Under the pieces are notes generated by a model. That model did no database searches. It saw only the letters and a list, made by a program, of their open reading frames with translations, and was not told the origin of the DNA. 32,127 nt of DNA. It comes from CAYOLL01 sp964404765 [NCBI: uncultured Gemmatimonadota bacterium] (GTDB lineage Bacteria; 4572-55). A program made the translations under genes and the position numbers. The stretch lies in NCBI GenBank assembly GCA_964404765.1, contig CAYOLL010000064.1, positions 1 to 32,127 on the forward strand, given 5' to 3'. Shown in pieces: positions 17,001 to 25,273 of this stretch (the stretch's first letter is position 1; each line of letters opens with the position of its first letter).

Positions 17001-17318
17001 ATAACAAGCCAGCCCGCCCTTGTTGGTTGAAAGCCAGATGCGCCCGGTATCATCCGAATTAATGTGGTTAATATGATTATCAAGTAAACCGCTGCTTTGA
17101 TTAATTACAAAAAACTCAGTGCCATCATAACGACAAGCGCCGTCCAAGGTACCAAGCCATAAAAAGCCTTGCTGATCCTGGAAGGTATGGAAAATTTGAC
17201 CTTGCGGAATGCCGTCCGATACCGAGTAAATGTGAAATGCATAATACTGGGCATGACTGGTTGAAACCTGCAACAGCAGTAGCGATGTAATATAAAATAT
17301 ATGCTTAAAAATTCGCAA
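14049..17318 (-). CDS. Reg_prop/Y_Y_Y periplasmic-propeller sensor histidine kinase
   Basis: About 1089 residues. A signal peptide (RIFKHIFYITSLLLLQVSTS, cleavage near HAQ) leads to about fourteen two-component-regulator propeller repeats with the recurring pattern RxGxIWIGTxxGGxxRY, then a Y_Y_Y domain (about 710-775, YQFYLDGLDKGWS), one transmembrane helix (about 780-800, AFLAILLVMIAGLIYGLY), a long coiled coil, HisKA (AAHDLRNPLGVIA) and HATPase_c (LGNLVGNAIKYS, DQGQGLS, TGLGLAIV). Unlike hybrid HTCS proteins of Bacteroidetes it has no receiver or AraC output, so it must signal through a separate regulator. The frame runs to a GTG at 17330, but TTG 17318 has GGAG six bases upstream and gives a cleaner signal peptide. 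By family knowledge the propeller senses periplasmic ligands, often glycans; the ligand is unknown here. Confidence 0.9.
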   Translation of the reverse strand: MRIFKHIFYITSLLLLQVSTSHAQYYAFHIYSVSDGIPQGQIFHTFQDQQGFLWLGTLDGACRYDGTEFFVINQSSGLLDNHINHINSDDTGRIWLSTNKGGLACYDPSDPYNKISFNLSLNNSPLPSNRINCTAWSRQRELWAATDSGVVRIRFKQNIPNEYRVFGRADGLLDLRVNTVFEDRRGRIWIGTWGKGLAHFDSKSETFINYPGLPDAQIFSASKSPRGGFWIAIAGGIFHYFDVDSLGQEIIRSFQIDDWSIDDRVYAVLESQAGKVWVGTWGSGLLSLDISPDFKLLNPKRYTTRNGLPNNQIRSLLEDREGSLWIGANSGGICKFRNPMFSNFTIAAGLPQNLISAIFRDSKNNIWIGTNDEGVCRYSFSNPGEFSHFTVRDGLPNNQVRAITEDRQGRIWIGTRRGAAAYRDNKILTDLSDKTALQIDAISTFTASDGSVWFGSYGSGIYVYRNEKFQRFTREDGLLSNYGRTITQLANGEIWIGSLDGISRYKDGRFSALTAQDSLPLVRDVAIIFQDSHKRIWIGSDGGSGVVCFANGQARQFTTNDGLSNNIIYSITEDLDGNIWFGTNRGVDRYDGESFVNFNARDGFVNDQCMVRAATCDQQGQLWFGTVGGLSRIDPTQIVRNRVPPTTRITFFAVLDKPQALADNVTLSHHENYVAFEFRALSFANESQVRYQFYLDGLDKGWSPPIKFGTIRYPNLNPGQYIFRVKACNNEGVWNEEPTTFRFTILPPAWKSPAFLAILLVMIAGLIYGLYRWRTGNLRRQKADLQRKIEERTEEIVRKNLQLYERQEAIAEANQEMILKNHELEVRQRIISQQKEKLEHQKAELEAVNQHLAEMNEVKNQFLGMAAHDLRNPLGVIAAYLEILEDDSETMVGEERQKIFRQLSKLSNHMQEMVSNLLDVVAIESGKVSLNCRLQNFYQFVDECLLLYKFQADKKRIQIMRELPLDLPDIYMDANRLTEVLGNLVGNAIKYSHPDTTVTINAKVHNAFLHVHVRDQGQGLSEDDLQKVFRSFQKLSARPTAGETSTGLGLAIVKKLVELHGGEVWVESRLGLGSMFSFSLPLEVTDKSG

Positions 17319-17451
17319 CCCAGGCTCCACAATAAGGGCTAAGTTCTTGTCGACCGATCACCAAAAAAACTAAAAACTTTTGCCTGCTCCGAATTATCCA
17401 TACCGTCGGGATACACGCTGAATTATAACAGACAAATCGCCGGCTAAGTAG

Positions 17452-18633
17452 CTAATTCTGATAAAATCGAGCAATTCCCTTTTCTAACGCAAAGATGTCC
17501 TGATCACCAAATTGTTCATGCCGTTCAATTCGTTTCAGAAGCCGGAATAAATCGCGGACATCCGACAGACTAACGCCGGAATGCGCCGCAACTTTCCGGC
17601 AGGTCGGATCGTCTAATTTTGCAGTATCGAGATAATAAGCCGAGCGGAGATGCTCAAGAAAATAAGTGGCCTTTTTAGTAGCGATATTAGCATGATCGCG
17701 TTGTTGATAGTAGAGCCGTCCAACTGTTCGGGCAAACTCCAGAGTCGTATTAATCAGGGGATTAATGACGGGAATAATTCGCTGTCGGCGTTTACCGGCG
17801 GAAATAACAAAAATAAACGTGCTCAAAATAGTTAGATAATACGCCCAGCGCAGGGAAGTGACGCTCAGGATATAACGCAGCGGCGTAGCGATTTCCTGGC
17901 GGCCGACTTTGTAATATTCATCCCAAATAGTTGTTTGCACCGGCAAGTATGACAGCGCCGTATAAATATATTCGGCCTGGATAGCGTCTAATAAATGGTA
18001 ATTGGTGAAAATAAGCGGTAGCGCATGAAGGTAAAATGCGCCTTCGCCAAACGGAACCTTAAGATAATTTGGCTGCCGCTTTCCATCTTCGCCAAGATAA
18101 ACGCTCTGCTCGGTTTCGCACCGCTCAAAATAGCTATCAACAACATCTATTTTAAAGGCGTAGGCCGGCTTGCTTTTTAAATTACGATTAGTGAAATTAA
18201 TATTTGCAGCTTGGTCAGCCGTTTCAAAAAAATTGTAAGATATACTTATCTTTAACGTATCGGCTAAGCGGGGATCAAATTGGCTTGCCGCAATGAAAAC
18301 GGTGTTACCCTGTCCTACAAAATCAAGCAGTTGATTGAGAGAAGTCTCATCGGGCGCAAAATTATGGTTAATAAAGATATAATTAAGTGAAGACTCGGGG
18401 TGATGGGTCTGCTCGGATAGCACTTCGTACGCAGACTGATGGGCGACAATAATTTTCTGGTTCGGAAACAAATCCGGTAAGATTTGATGAAGAATGTAAC
18501 TGCCATAAGGAATTTTGTCATTTTTAGAAAAGCTGAACTCCCAATTAATGGATTTGGGTGTAATCATCTCGACCAGAATGGCCAAAAGTGTGGTAGAAGC
18601 GAATAAAATTATCAAATATTTGTTTGATTTCAT
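17452..18633 (-). CDS. DUF4350 domain membrane protein
   Basis: A 393-residue protein with an N-terminal membrane anchor (YLIILFASTTLLAILVEMIT), an extracytoplasmic domain with the DUF4350 features (PYGSYILHQILPDLF, then YIFINHNFAPDETSLNQLL and FVGQGNTVFIAAS, a GATase/GIFT-like fold) and a second membrane helix near residue 270 (WAYYLTILSTFIFVISAGKR), followed by a cytoplasmic helical region. The start overlaps the stop of the DUF4129 gene by four bases (ATGA), so the two are translated together. In Bacteroidetes and relatives this pair normally sits in an operon with MoxR-type AAA ATPase and DUF58 genes; those are absent from the window. The function is unknown; a cell-envelope assembly role is suggested by that context only. 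Confidence 0.8.
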   Translation of the reverse strand: MKSNKYLIILFASTTLLAILVEMITPKSINWEFSFSKNDKIPYGSYILHQILPDLFPNQKIIVAHQSAYEVLSEQTHHPESSLNYIFINHNFAPDETSLNQLLDFVGQGNTVFIAASQFDPRLADTLKISISYNFFETADQAANINFTNRNLKSKPAYAFKIDVVDSYFERCETEQSVYLGEDGKRQPNYLKVPFGEGAFYLHALPLIFTNYHLLDAIQAEYIYTALSYLPVQTTIWDEYYKVGRQEIATPLRYILSVTSLRWAYYLTILSTFIFVISAGKRRQRIIPVINPLINTTLEFARTVGRLYYQQRDHANIATKKATYFLEHLRSAYYLDTAKLDDPTCRKVAAHSGVSLSDVRDLFRLLKRIERHEQFGDQDIFALEKGIARFYQN

Positions 18634-19355
18634 ACAAGCGGCGCGAGGGCAGAGTTAAATTTTCTAAAGGATTGCGCGGCGACGGCATAAAGCTGCTCGT
18701 CAATAAGCATATCGCCATACCAAATATACTCGAACATTCGGGTTAGATCCGCAAAGGATGCCATTAAATCCGGCTTTTTAAACTCGGTTACATATTGCCG
18801 GTTGGTTTTATTCATTTCCCAATCAATTAATTTGAGACTATCCAGCGCCTTAAGCGTTTTAAGATACCATAGTCGAATGGCTTGCCGAAACTGCCGTTGA
18901 GCAATGGCTTGTGCTATTTGGCCCTCAAAATCAGCGGTGTGGATGCTTTCCGGATTTTCCAGTGATTTCTGGATTGTCGTAACGGGGTTCTTATAAAAAA
19001 GACCGCGCATTTCAGCCGTCAGGACTTTAGAAAAAAGTAAATATAATCCGACCGCAGCTAAAATATAGGGCAGCACATCAAATGTAGTTTCAAGCGCTGT
19101 ACGTGGAATACGGCTAAAAATTTGCTCCCATAACCACCACTGTAGTTTATCAATAACACTTAATGAAAGGTCTGGCTGGCGATCATAGAAAAAATCCGGA
19201 TTTGTGACATATTCATCCATCACATTTTGAGCCGGACGACGCACCTCGACGGTATCTTCGTCTACTTTATGTATCGGTTGCGCATCTGTTGGGGAAAAAT
19301 AGCCTGCGCTGATTAAAAAAACCATCACAAATGTCTTCTTAAAAATAAAAGCCAT
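18630..19355 (-). CDS. DUF4129 domain membrane protein
   Basis: A 241-residue protein with a signal-like N-terminus (FIFKKTFVMVFLISAGYFSP), a short periplasmic part, a transmembrane helix near residues 88-106 (VLPYILAAVGLYLLFSKVL) and a C-terminal DUF4129 domain recognisable by QAIRLWYLKTLKALDSLKLI, NRQYVTEF and YIWYGDMLIDEQLY. DUF4129 often forms the tail of transglutaminase-like proteins or stands alone beside DUF4350, MoxR and DUF58 genes. Here it is first in a two-gene unit and overlaps the DUF4350 gene by four bases. The upstream ribosome site is weak. It is divergent from secD. Confidence 0.8.
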   Translation of the reverse strand: MAFIFKKTFVMVFLISAGYFSPTDAQPIHKVDEDTVEVRRPAQNVMDEYVTNPDFFYDRQPDLSLSVIDKLQWWLWEQIFSRIPRTALETTFDVLPYILAAVGLYLLFSKVLTAEMRGLFYKNPVTTIQKSLENPESIHTADFEGQIAQAIAQRQFRQAIRLWYLKTLKALDSLKLIDWEMNKTNRQYVTEFKKPDLMASFADLTRMFEYIWYGDMLIDEQLYAVAAQSFRKFNSALAPLV

Positions 19356-19532
19356 GAAGCACTCAACTTAATTGAATTTAGGATTTGAAAATTTGAAAAG
19401 GTTTGGCGTCTATTTCTATTGAATTAAATGTTTTTCCAGCGCATTTTCAATGGAAATTTACCAATCAGACTTCATGGTTATCTTTTCGTGCCATTAGAGT
19501 GGATAAATTTGGCAGGAAAAATCATTTTATAA

Positions 19533-19561
19533 TTGACAAAAAGATGTATGTCTTCTATCTT
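19533..19561 (+). promoter_or_regulatory. Candidate sigma-70 promoter for secDF
   Basis: TTGACA (19533-19538), a 17-base spacer and TATCTT (19556-19561) lie in an AT-rich region 94 bases before the secD ATG. It is the best promoter-like match in the divergent region between the DUF4129 gene and secD. Confidence 0.6.
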
Positions 19562-19654
19562 TTAAATCTATTTATTCTTTTTACTTGATTTGTAAGGCTA
19601 AGGAGATGTTCAAACTTGGCCTAATGCCATTAGTTTCAAGGAGGTTTAATTTTC

Positions 19655-21367
19655 ATGAACGCCAATCGGATGTTTTGGATCAAAGTGACCTTCAGTGTCG
19701 CATTGATTTTGCTCTCTGTGTTTTATCTGTACCCGACATACAAGCTGAACACCATGTCGGAAGCTGAACAGACCGAACTCAAACAAAATTCACCTGAAAG
19801 ATATAAATGGTTAAAAGATAAAGAAATTAATTTAGGCTTAGATTTGCAGGGCGGGTTGAATTTAGTTTTGGAAGTTGACACCTCGCAGTTGGATGAACAG
19901 AGCGCCAAAGATGCGCCGGAACGGGCGATGGAAGTCGTGCGAAACCGGATTGACCAATTTGGCGTGGCCGAACCTTCGATTACATTAAGTGGCGATAAGC
20001 GGATTGTTGTTCAGCTTCCCGGTGTGGCTGATAAGGAGCGGGCGACGCAGCTCATTCAAAGTACAGCCCAGCTAACTTTTCAACTGCTAACGCCGAGCGA
20101 TAAAATTGGTGATTTTTTTAGCAAAGCCGATGAAAATCTGGCGAAAGCCGGTTTTAAAGCGCTTAAAGGTAGTAAAGAATCGGAGCAGAAAGATGTCAAA
20201 GATGTGATTGAAGGCAGTAAAGCCGCTTCCGATAGCAGCAAAACAGCGTCTTCCGATACCTCTAAAACGGCGGTTGCCGCAACCGAAGACGAAACTCCGG
20301 ATGAAAAGCCGCTGACCTCGCGTTTGTTGGGTGTAGGCGGCGATGTAGGTGTTTTAACCGAGAACTACGAGGTCGTGCGTGACATTCTGGTGCGCCCGGA
20401 AATTATGGCGCTGATTCCATCGGGAAATGCCATTTATTGGGGCAAGCAAGAAGCGATAAAGGCCGGTGACTATTCCGGTCGCACCTATCGTCCCTTCTAC
20501 TTTGTCCAAACCAAAGTGGAAATGCGTGGTGACGGGGTCGAAAATGCGTTGGTTCAATTTAATAGCGGCGATCCGAAGAATGCCAATTCACCCTATGTCA
20601 GCCTGAATTTCAGCGAGACGGCCCGCAAGACCTTTGCAAATTTAACCGGCGCTCATGTCAACGAACGTCTGGCGATAGTTTTGGATAATAATGTACAGTC
20701 TGCGCCCAATATCAAGGAGCGCATTAACTCCAGCTCCGCACAAATCACCGGCAGTTTTAGTTTGGATGAGGCCAAAGATTTGGCTATTGTTCTCCGTGCC
20801 GGCGCTTTGCCCGCTCCGCTTAAGATTATGGAAGAACGCAGTGTTGGGCCGTCTTTGGGTCGTGATTCGATCAAAAAAGGCATAATTTCTACAGCCTGCG
20901 GTTTTACTGCCGTAGTTATTTTTATGCTGGTGTGGTATCGGATATCCGGACTTGTCTCAATCATTGCGTTGTGTATCAATGTTTTGGCACTTTTTGCTTC
21001 ATTGGCCATGCTTAATGCGACGTTGACCTTGCCCGGTATTGCCGGTATTGTCTTGACACTGGGTATGGCCGTCGACGCCAACGTGCTGATATACGAGCGT
21101 ATTCGCGAAGAACTGCGTAATGGCAAGACCATACGCTCGGCGATTGAAGCAGGATTCGGCCGGGCTTTTTGGACAATTTTTGACGCGAACTTAACCACCC
21201 TTATTACTGCGGTGGTTCTCTTGCAATTCGGCACGGGGCCGGTCAAAGGATTTGCCATCACGCTATCAATTGGTATCATTCTTAGCATGTATACGGCCAT
21301 TGTTATTTCGCGTCTCTTTTTTGATTTTTTTGTTGAGCGCTGGGCTGTTAAAAACTTAAGCATATAA
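19655..21367 (+). CDS. secD: Protein translocase subunit SecD
   Basis: A 570-residue inner-membrane RND-type subunit that works with SecF to pull exported proteins from SecYEG using the proton gradient. An N-terminal helix (VTFSVALILLSVFYLYPTY) precedes the signature NLGLDLQGGLNLVLEVD. The periplasmic P1 domain shows RNRIDQFGVAEPSI and IVVQLPGVADKERA, followed by the SecD head (FAIVL-type segment NERLAIVLDNNVQSAPNI) and five C-terminal helices with GIVLTLGMAVDANVLIYERI, the conserved Asp motif. A Ser/Lys/Asp-rich, low-complexity insert at about residues 175-225 (KTASSDTSKTAV) is unusual and probably a flexible loop within P1. Ribosome site AAGGAGG is well placed. It is followed by secF after 51 bases; no yajC is seen. 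Confidence 0.97.
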   Translation: MNANRMFWIKVTFSVALILLSVFYLYPTYKLNTMSEAEQTELKQNSPERYKWLKDKEINLGLDLQGGLNLVLEVDTSQLDEQSAKDAPERAMEVVRNRIDQFGVAEPSITLSGDKRIVVQLPGVADKERATQLIQSTAQLTFQLLTPSDKIGDFFSKADENLAKAGFKALKGSKESEQKDVKDVIEGSKAASDSSKTASSDTSKTAVAATEDETPDEKPLTSRLLGVGGDVGVLTENYEVVRDILVRPEIMALIPSGNAIYWGKQEAIKAGDYSGRTYRPFYFVQTKVEMRGDGVENALVQFNSGDPKNANSPYVSLNFSETARKTFANLTGAHVNERLAIVLDNNVQSAPNIKERINSSSAQITGSFSLDEAKDLAIVLRAGALPAPLKIMEERSVGPSLGRDSIKKGIISTACGFTAVVIFMLVWYRISGLVSIIALCINVLALFASLAMLNATLTLPGIAGIVLTLGMAVDANVLIYERIREELRNGKTIRSAIEAGFGRAFWTIFDANLTTLITAVVLLQFGTGPVKGFAITLSIGIILSMYTAIVISRLFFDFFVERWAVKNLSI

Positions 21368-21418
21368 TATCCGCTTGGACAATTTTCAAGCGGTCATAAA
21401 CTCTGGAGGCTTTTTTTT

Positions 21419-22381
21419 ATGCAAATTTTTCTAAATACGAACTATGACTTTATGGGCAAGCGCTTTATAGCCTATAAAATTTCTGCGGTTGGCACTTTTC
21501 TTGGGTTTTTAGGCATTCTTTTCGGACTTAATTACGGGATTGACTTTACCGGCGGTACGATGATTGAGCTAAAATTTAACCAGCCTGTGCAAATCGATGT
21601 GGTGCGGACTGGATTGGCCGAGATCGGGATGGATACCGCCGAAATTCAAAGCGCCGGTGAAAATGGGATATTTATCCGCGTGCCCGAAGTGGGTCAGGAA
21701 AACGCGGGCGATGCTATCAAAAACGAGATGATTAAGAAGTTTGGAGCCAATAGTTTTGAGCTTTTAAGAGAAGATAATGTCGGCCCTAAAATCGGCAAAG
21801 AGCTAAGATGGACAACAGTAAAAGCAATTTTTGCTTCGTTGATTTTAATGATTATCTACATCTGGTTCCGTTTTGAATTGGTTTTTGGTGTCACAGCCGT
21901 AATCGCCTTATTTCATGATGTTTTATTCACCTTGGGCCTTCTTTGGATTTTTCATTTTGAGATAAGTTTGACGGTTATTGCAGCTTTGATGACCCTTGTG
22001 GGTTTTTCAATTAATGATACTATTGTTGTTTTTGACCGAATTCGCGAAAACCAACGATTGATGCGTCGGGCTAACCTGAGTGAGATTATTAACGCAAGCA
22101 TCAACCAAACCCTGAGCCGAACGATTATTACCTCGCTAACCGTTTTTCTTGTCGTATTTTTACTCTTTATCTTCGGCGGTGATGTTCTACGCGGCTTTTC
22201 GTTTGCCATGACCTTTGGTATTATAACCGGAACTTACTCATCCATTTTTGTGGCTACCCCACTGGTAGTTGATTGGGATTTATATCGAAGCAAGAAAGAG
22301 CACGAGCGTCTGCAAACTACTCGTCCGAATGTTCAAAAATCTAAAAAGCGTGTAATCGATCAGCCAAAAACTGTTGCTTGA
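21419..22381 (+). CDS. secF: Protein translocase subunit SecF
   Basis: A 320-residue partner of SecD. The N-terminal helix is followed by LNYGIDFTGGTMIELKF, the typical SecF FTGG motif; a periplasmic domain and five further helices follow, with VGFSINDTIVVFDRIREN and LSRTIITSLTVFLVVFLLF, both conserved. Length is normal. GGAGG stands nine bases before the ATG. The C-terminal tail is basic (KSKKRVIDQPKTVA). It shares the transcript with secD. Confidence 0.97.
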   Translation: MQIFLNTNYDFMGKRFIAYKISAVGTFLGFLGILFGLNYGIDFTGGTMIELKFNQPVQIDVVRTGLAEIGMDTAEIQSAGENGIFIRVPEVGQENAGDAIKNEMIKKFGANSFELLREDNVGPKIGKELRWTTVKAIFASLILMIIYIWFRFELVFGVTAVIALFHDVLFTLGLLWIFHFEISLTVIAALMTLVGFSINDTIVVFDRIRENQRLMRRANLSEIINASINQTLSRTIITSLTVFLVVFLLFIFGGDVLRGFSFAMTFGIITGTYSSIFVATPLVVDWDLYRSKKEHERLQTTRPNVQKSKKRVIDQPKTVA

Positions 22382-22423
22382 ATTTGTGAAAAACAATAAA
22401 ACAGTGGCAATGTTTTCGGAATT

Positions 22424-22501
22424 TTCTATCTTAAATAGACGTGAATTTGAAGAGTCTCAAAAAAAGATAGAATGAATCGTGAATTTCACGCGAACTCTTC
22501 A
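22424..22501 (+). promoter_or_regulatory. Interleaved inverted repeats upstream of ccmE (possible RNA pseudoknot)
   Basis: Arm A ttctatctt (22424-22432) pairs with 22464-22472, and arm B tgaagagt (22448-22455) with 22494-22501. Because B opens inside A and closes outside it, the order A-B-A'-B' matches an H-type pseudoknot. A strong ribosome site (AAGGAGG, 22519-22525) follows. This may be chance pairing. Confidence 0.25.
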
Positions 22502-22532
22502 GCTTTTCCTGCAATTCTAAGGAGGCTTTAAG

Positions 22533-22949
22533 ATGGAACGTAAGAACATGAAGTTCGTTGTTGGCAGCTTACTAATTGTAGGCGCAGTTATTTGGCTTGG
22601 CGCATCTGGTTTCCAAGAAGGTAAATCCTACTATAAAACCGCCGATGAGGCCATAAAAATGGGTTCTGAAGCTGTTGGGATGCGCATGAAAGTCGCAGGT
22701 CAGGTAGTGAAAGGATCTGTTATTCAGGCAGGCCGTGATTTAAGCTTTAAAGTTCAAAATCAAGGTGTAGTGGTCCCGGTAACATATATTGGTTCCGCGC
22801 CGATTCCAGACACTTTTAATGATGAGGCGCAGGCCGTCGTTGAGGGAACTTTTAATTCGCAAGGTGTGTTCGAAGCTAAAACGATTCAGGCCAAATGTGC
22901 ATCAAAGTATGAGTCTGAATATAAAAAAGCTAACGATTCGAATACATGA
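22533..22949 (+). CDS. ccmE: Cytochrome c maturation protein CcmE, Cys-type haem chaperone
   Basis: A 138-residue membrane-anchored periplasmic haem chaperone. After the N-terminal helix (FVVGSLLIVGAVIWLGASG) comes the OB-fold core (GMRMKVAGQVVKGSV, DLSFKVQNQGVVVPVTYIG, FNDEAQAVVEGTF). The haem-binding motif near the end is KCASKY, i.e. CxxxY, where the classical protein has HxxxY. In known Cys-type CcmE proteins (Desulfovibrio, archaea) the Cys binds haem covalently and the locus lacks CcmH; that fits the genes seen here. Ribosome site AAGGAGG lies seven bases before ATG. A terminator follows, so ccmE may be transcribed partly apart from ccmF. Confidence 0.92.
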   Translation: MERKNMKFVVGSLLIVGAVIWLGASGFQEGKSYYKTADEAIKMGSEAVGMRMKVAGQVVKGSVIQAGRDLSFKVQNQGVVVPVTYIGSAPIPDTFNDEAQAVVEGTFNSQGVFEAKTIQAKCASKYESEYKKANDSNT

Positions 22950-22970
22950 GTGAACACAGGGGTAAAATTC

Positions 22971-23010
22971 AGGGTAAGGCTGCGTTTATGAACGTACCTT
23001 ACCCTTTTTT
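22971..23010 (+). terminator. Intrinsic terminator or attenuator between ccmE and ccmF
   Basis: The stem agggtaagg (22971-22979) pairs with 22997-23005, an inner 5-bp stem tightens the loop, and a T-run follows at 23005-23010. It would stop most transcripts after ccmE unless read through. Confidence 0.8.
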
Positions 23011-23134
23011 ATTGCATTCGACAAAATGTATGGCAGAGCAATTGGGCGCCATTGCGAACTACTTTTTTGGAATTAAGTTCTAATTGTGGAAGCTCAAAGC
23101 GGCTTAATTTTATACGCTTTATAAGGAGACCTTT

Positions 23135-25159
23135 ATGATATCCGATCTCGGCAATTTAGCGCTGATGTTAGCGATGATCTTTTCGGCGTACGCTGTTCTT
23201 GCTTCGCTTAGTGGGGCATATTTTAAACGGCCACAAGCCGTTAACAGTGGTCAACATGCGGCAGTTGCTGCTTGGGTTTTTCTGGTATCTGCTGCAATTT
23301 GCCTGTGGACAATTCTTATTCAGGGTGATATGAGCAATGTTTATGCAGCGAATAACAGCAATCACGACTTACCCATTTTTTACAAAATTGCAGCGCTGTG
23401 GGGGGGGCAAGCGGGCTCACTATTGTTGTGGAGTTTGCTTTTGTCAACCTTTACAACAATTGTTATTTTTCAATATCGCTATGTGCATCCGGAGTTCATG
23501 CCCTATATCATTTTGGTAATGGGGGGGACGACATTTTTCTTTACCCTGCTGCATAATTTTTCTGTGAATCCATTTGATGAGTTAACCGTAAATGCCGGTA
23601 ATGGTCTAATCGAACGTTTTTTTCCGCAAGACGGGCGCGGATTAAATCCGCTTTTACAACATCCGGCGATGGTGATTCATCCGCCTATTTTGTATACCGG
23701 GTATATTGGTTTTATTGTGCCATTTGCTTTTGCGATTGCCGCGCTAATTACCCGTCAGCTTGGGCCGCATTGGCTTAAATCCGTACGACGCTGGACGCTG
23801 ACGGCCTGGCTTTTTCTGGGCAGTGGCATTTTATTGGGGGGGAAATGGGCGTATGTTGAGTTAGGCTGGGGCGGCTATTGGGCATGGGACCCGGTTGAAA
23901 ATGCCTCGCTTATGCCCTGGTTGACCGGTACTGCTTATTTACACTCGGTGATTGTGCAGGAGCGCAAGGGAATCCTTAAAGTGTGGAATATGGTTCTGAT
24001 CATCGCCACATATTTTTTAAGTATTTTTGGGACTTTTTTAACACGCAGCGGCGCGGTCTCTTCGGTCCACGCTTTTGCACAATCCTCGGTTGGCGCTTAT
24101 TTCGCCGTTTTTTTAATTATCATTTTGGTTTCAACGGTTACGCTTCTTATTAGCCGATTGTCTGACCTGAAAAGTGAAAACAAGCTAGATTCAATCATTT
24201 CTAAGGAAAGCGGTTTTTTATTCAACAATCTGACTTTTTTAGCGGCGGCTTTTGCTGTGTTTTGGGGGACTGTATTTCCCATTTTGTCTGAATGGTGGCA
24301 AGGTGAGAAAATTACAGTTGGCGCACCTTTTTTTAACAAAGTTAATATTCCCATAGGTTTAATGCTATTTTTCCTAATGGGCGTCGGGCCGCTATTGGCC
24401 TGGCGTAAAACGTCGTATGAAAGTTTGGTTCAAAATTTTGGCATACCGGTGACCATTGCGTTATCTGGCGCAGTTTTGCTGTTTATTGCAGGAATTCGTA
24501 TTCCTTATGCCCTGATTTCTTTTACACTGGCGATTTTTGTTTTTTCGACTCTTGTATCAGAATTCTATAAAGGCGCCATGGCTCGCACTCGCACTGTCGG
24601 TGAATCATTTGCCAAAGCGCTGCTAAATTTAATTTTTAAAAATACGCGTCGTTATGGTGGCTATACTGTTCATTTTGCAATGGTTCTCTTATTTATTGGT
24701 TTCACAGGCAATGCATTTAATACCGAGGCGCAAATCGAAATCGGCGTCGGTGAGACACACGCTATTCGCGATTATACGTTTGCGGTTAAAGATATGGGTC
24801 GTTATGATACGCCAAACTATATTACCGACGAGTTGAAGGTTGAGCTTTGGCATAATGGCGCACTTTTGGAAACGATGTATCCGGAAAAACGGGCCTATAA
24901 AACCAGCGAGCAACAGACTACTGAAGTTGAAATTTACTCACGTTTCAAAGAAGATGTTTATGTCGTATTTGCAGGCATCAATCCGGAAAACGGTAAGGCT
25001 ATGGTTGATATTTATATTAAGCCTTTAGTCATGTGGGTTTGGATTGGTGGAATTATGTTGGCGCTTGGCACAATTATCGCCATGATGCCGAATAAGCGCG
25101 CCACAGTTCAGCCACAGTATATGGGAATACCGGTTCAAGTCGCGCCCCATAGTGCATAA
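23135..25159 (+). CDS. ccmF: Cytochrome c haem lyase CcmF
   Basis: A 674-residue multi-membrane protein that transfers haem from CcmE to apocytochrome c in the periplasm. The tryptophan-rich WWD signature is present as WGGYWAWDPVENASLMPW, and the family His-bearing loops are visible (LLLWSLLL, LQHPAMVIHPPILYTGYIGF, FLTRSGAVSSVHAF). The C-terminal periplasmic domain and final helix (LVMWVWIGGIMLALGTIIAM) are intact and length is normal. The ribosome site AAGGAGA is seven bases upstream. In the usual order ccmG and ccmH would follow; here two unusual genes and ccmA follow instead. Confidence 0.95.
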   Translation: MISDLGNLALMLAMIFSAYAVLASLSGAYFKRPQAVNSGQHAAVAAWVFLVSAAICLWTILIQGDMSNVYAANNSNHDLPIFYKIAALWGGQAGSLLLWSLLLSTFTTIVIFQYRYVHPEFMPYIILVMGGTTFFFTLLHNFSVNPFDELTVNAGNGLIERFFPQDGRGLNPLLQHPAMVIHPPILYTGYIGFIVPFAFAIAALITRQLGPHWLKSVRRWTLTAWLFLGSGILLGGKWAYVELGWGGYWAWDPVENASLMPWLTGTAYLHSVIVQERKGILKVWNMVLIIATYFLSIFGTFLTRSGAVSSVHAFAQSSVGAYFAVFLIIILVSTVTLLISRLSDLKSENKLDSIISKESGFLFNNLTFLAAAFAVFWGTVFPILSEWWQGEKITVGAPFFNKVNIPIGLMLFFLMGVGPLLAWRKTSYESLVQNFGIPVTIALSGAVLLFIAGIRIPYALISFTLAIFVFSTLVSEFYKGAMARTRTVGESFAKALLNLIFKNTRRYGGYTVHFAMVLLFIGFTGNAFNTEAQIEIGVGETHAIRDYTFAVKDMGRYDTPNYITDELKVELWHNGALLETMYPEKRAYKTSEQQTTEVEIYSRFKEDVYVVFAGINPENGKAMVDIYIKPLVMWVWIGGIMLALGTIIAMMPNKRATVQPQYMGIPVQVAPHSA

Positions 25160-25273
25160 GTCGGTCTAACATAATTTAGAAAGTCGAGTCGGAAGGTTGC
25201 AAAGTTGCCAGCGGATTTGAAGCTTGACGGTTCCCGCTTATTTTTTTGCTATACAAGGAAAGTTGATTGAATT

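Noticed and set aside
14049-17330. Hybrid two-component system (HTCS) with AraC output
   Set aside because: The protein ends after HATPase_c; no receiver or AraC domain is present.
20653-21363. Minus-strand frame of 236 codons across secD
   Set aside because: Its composition mirrors the SecD coding frame, and SecD is unambiguous there.
25224-25252. Promoter before the zinc-ribbon gene (TTGACG with a weak -10)
   Set aside because: The -10 match is poor at every acceptable spacing, so it is not listed as a feature.
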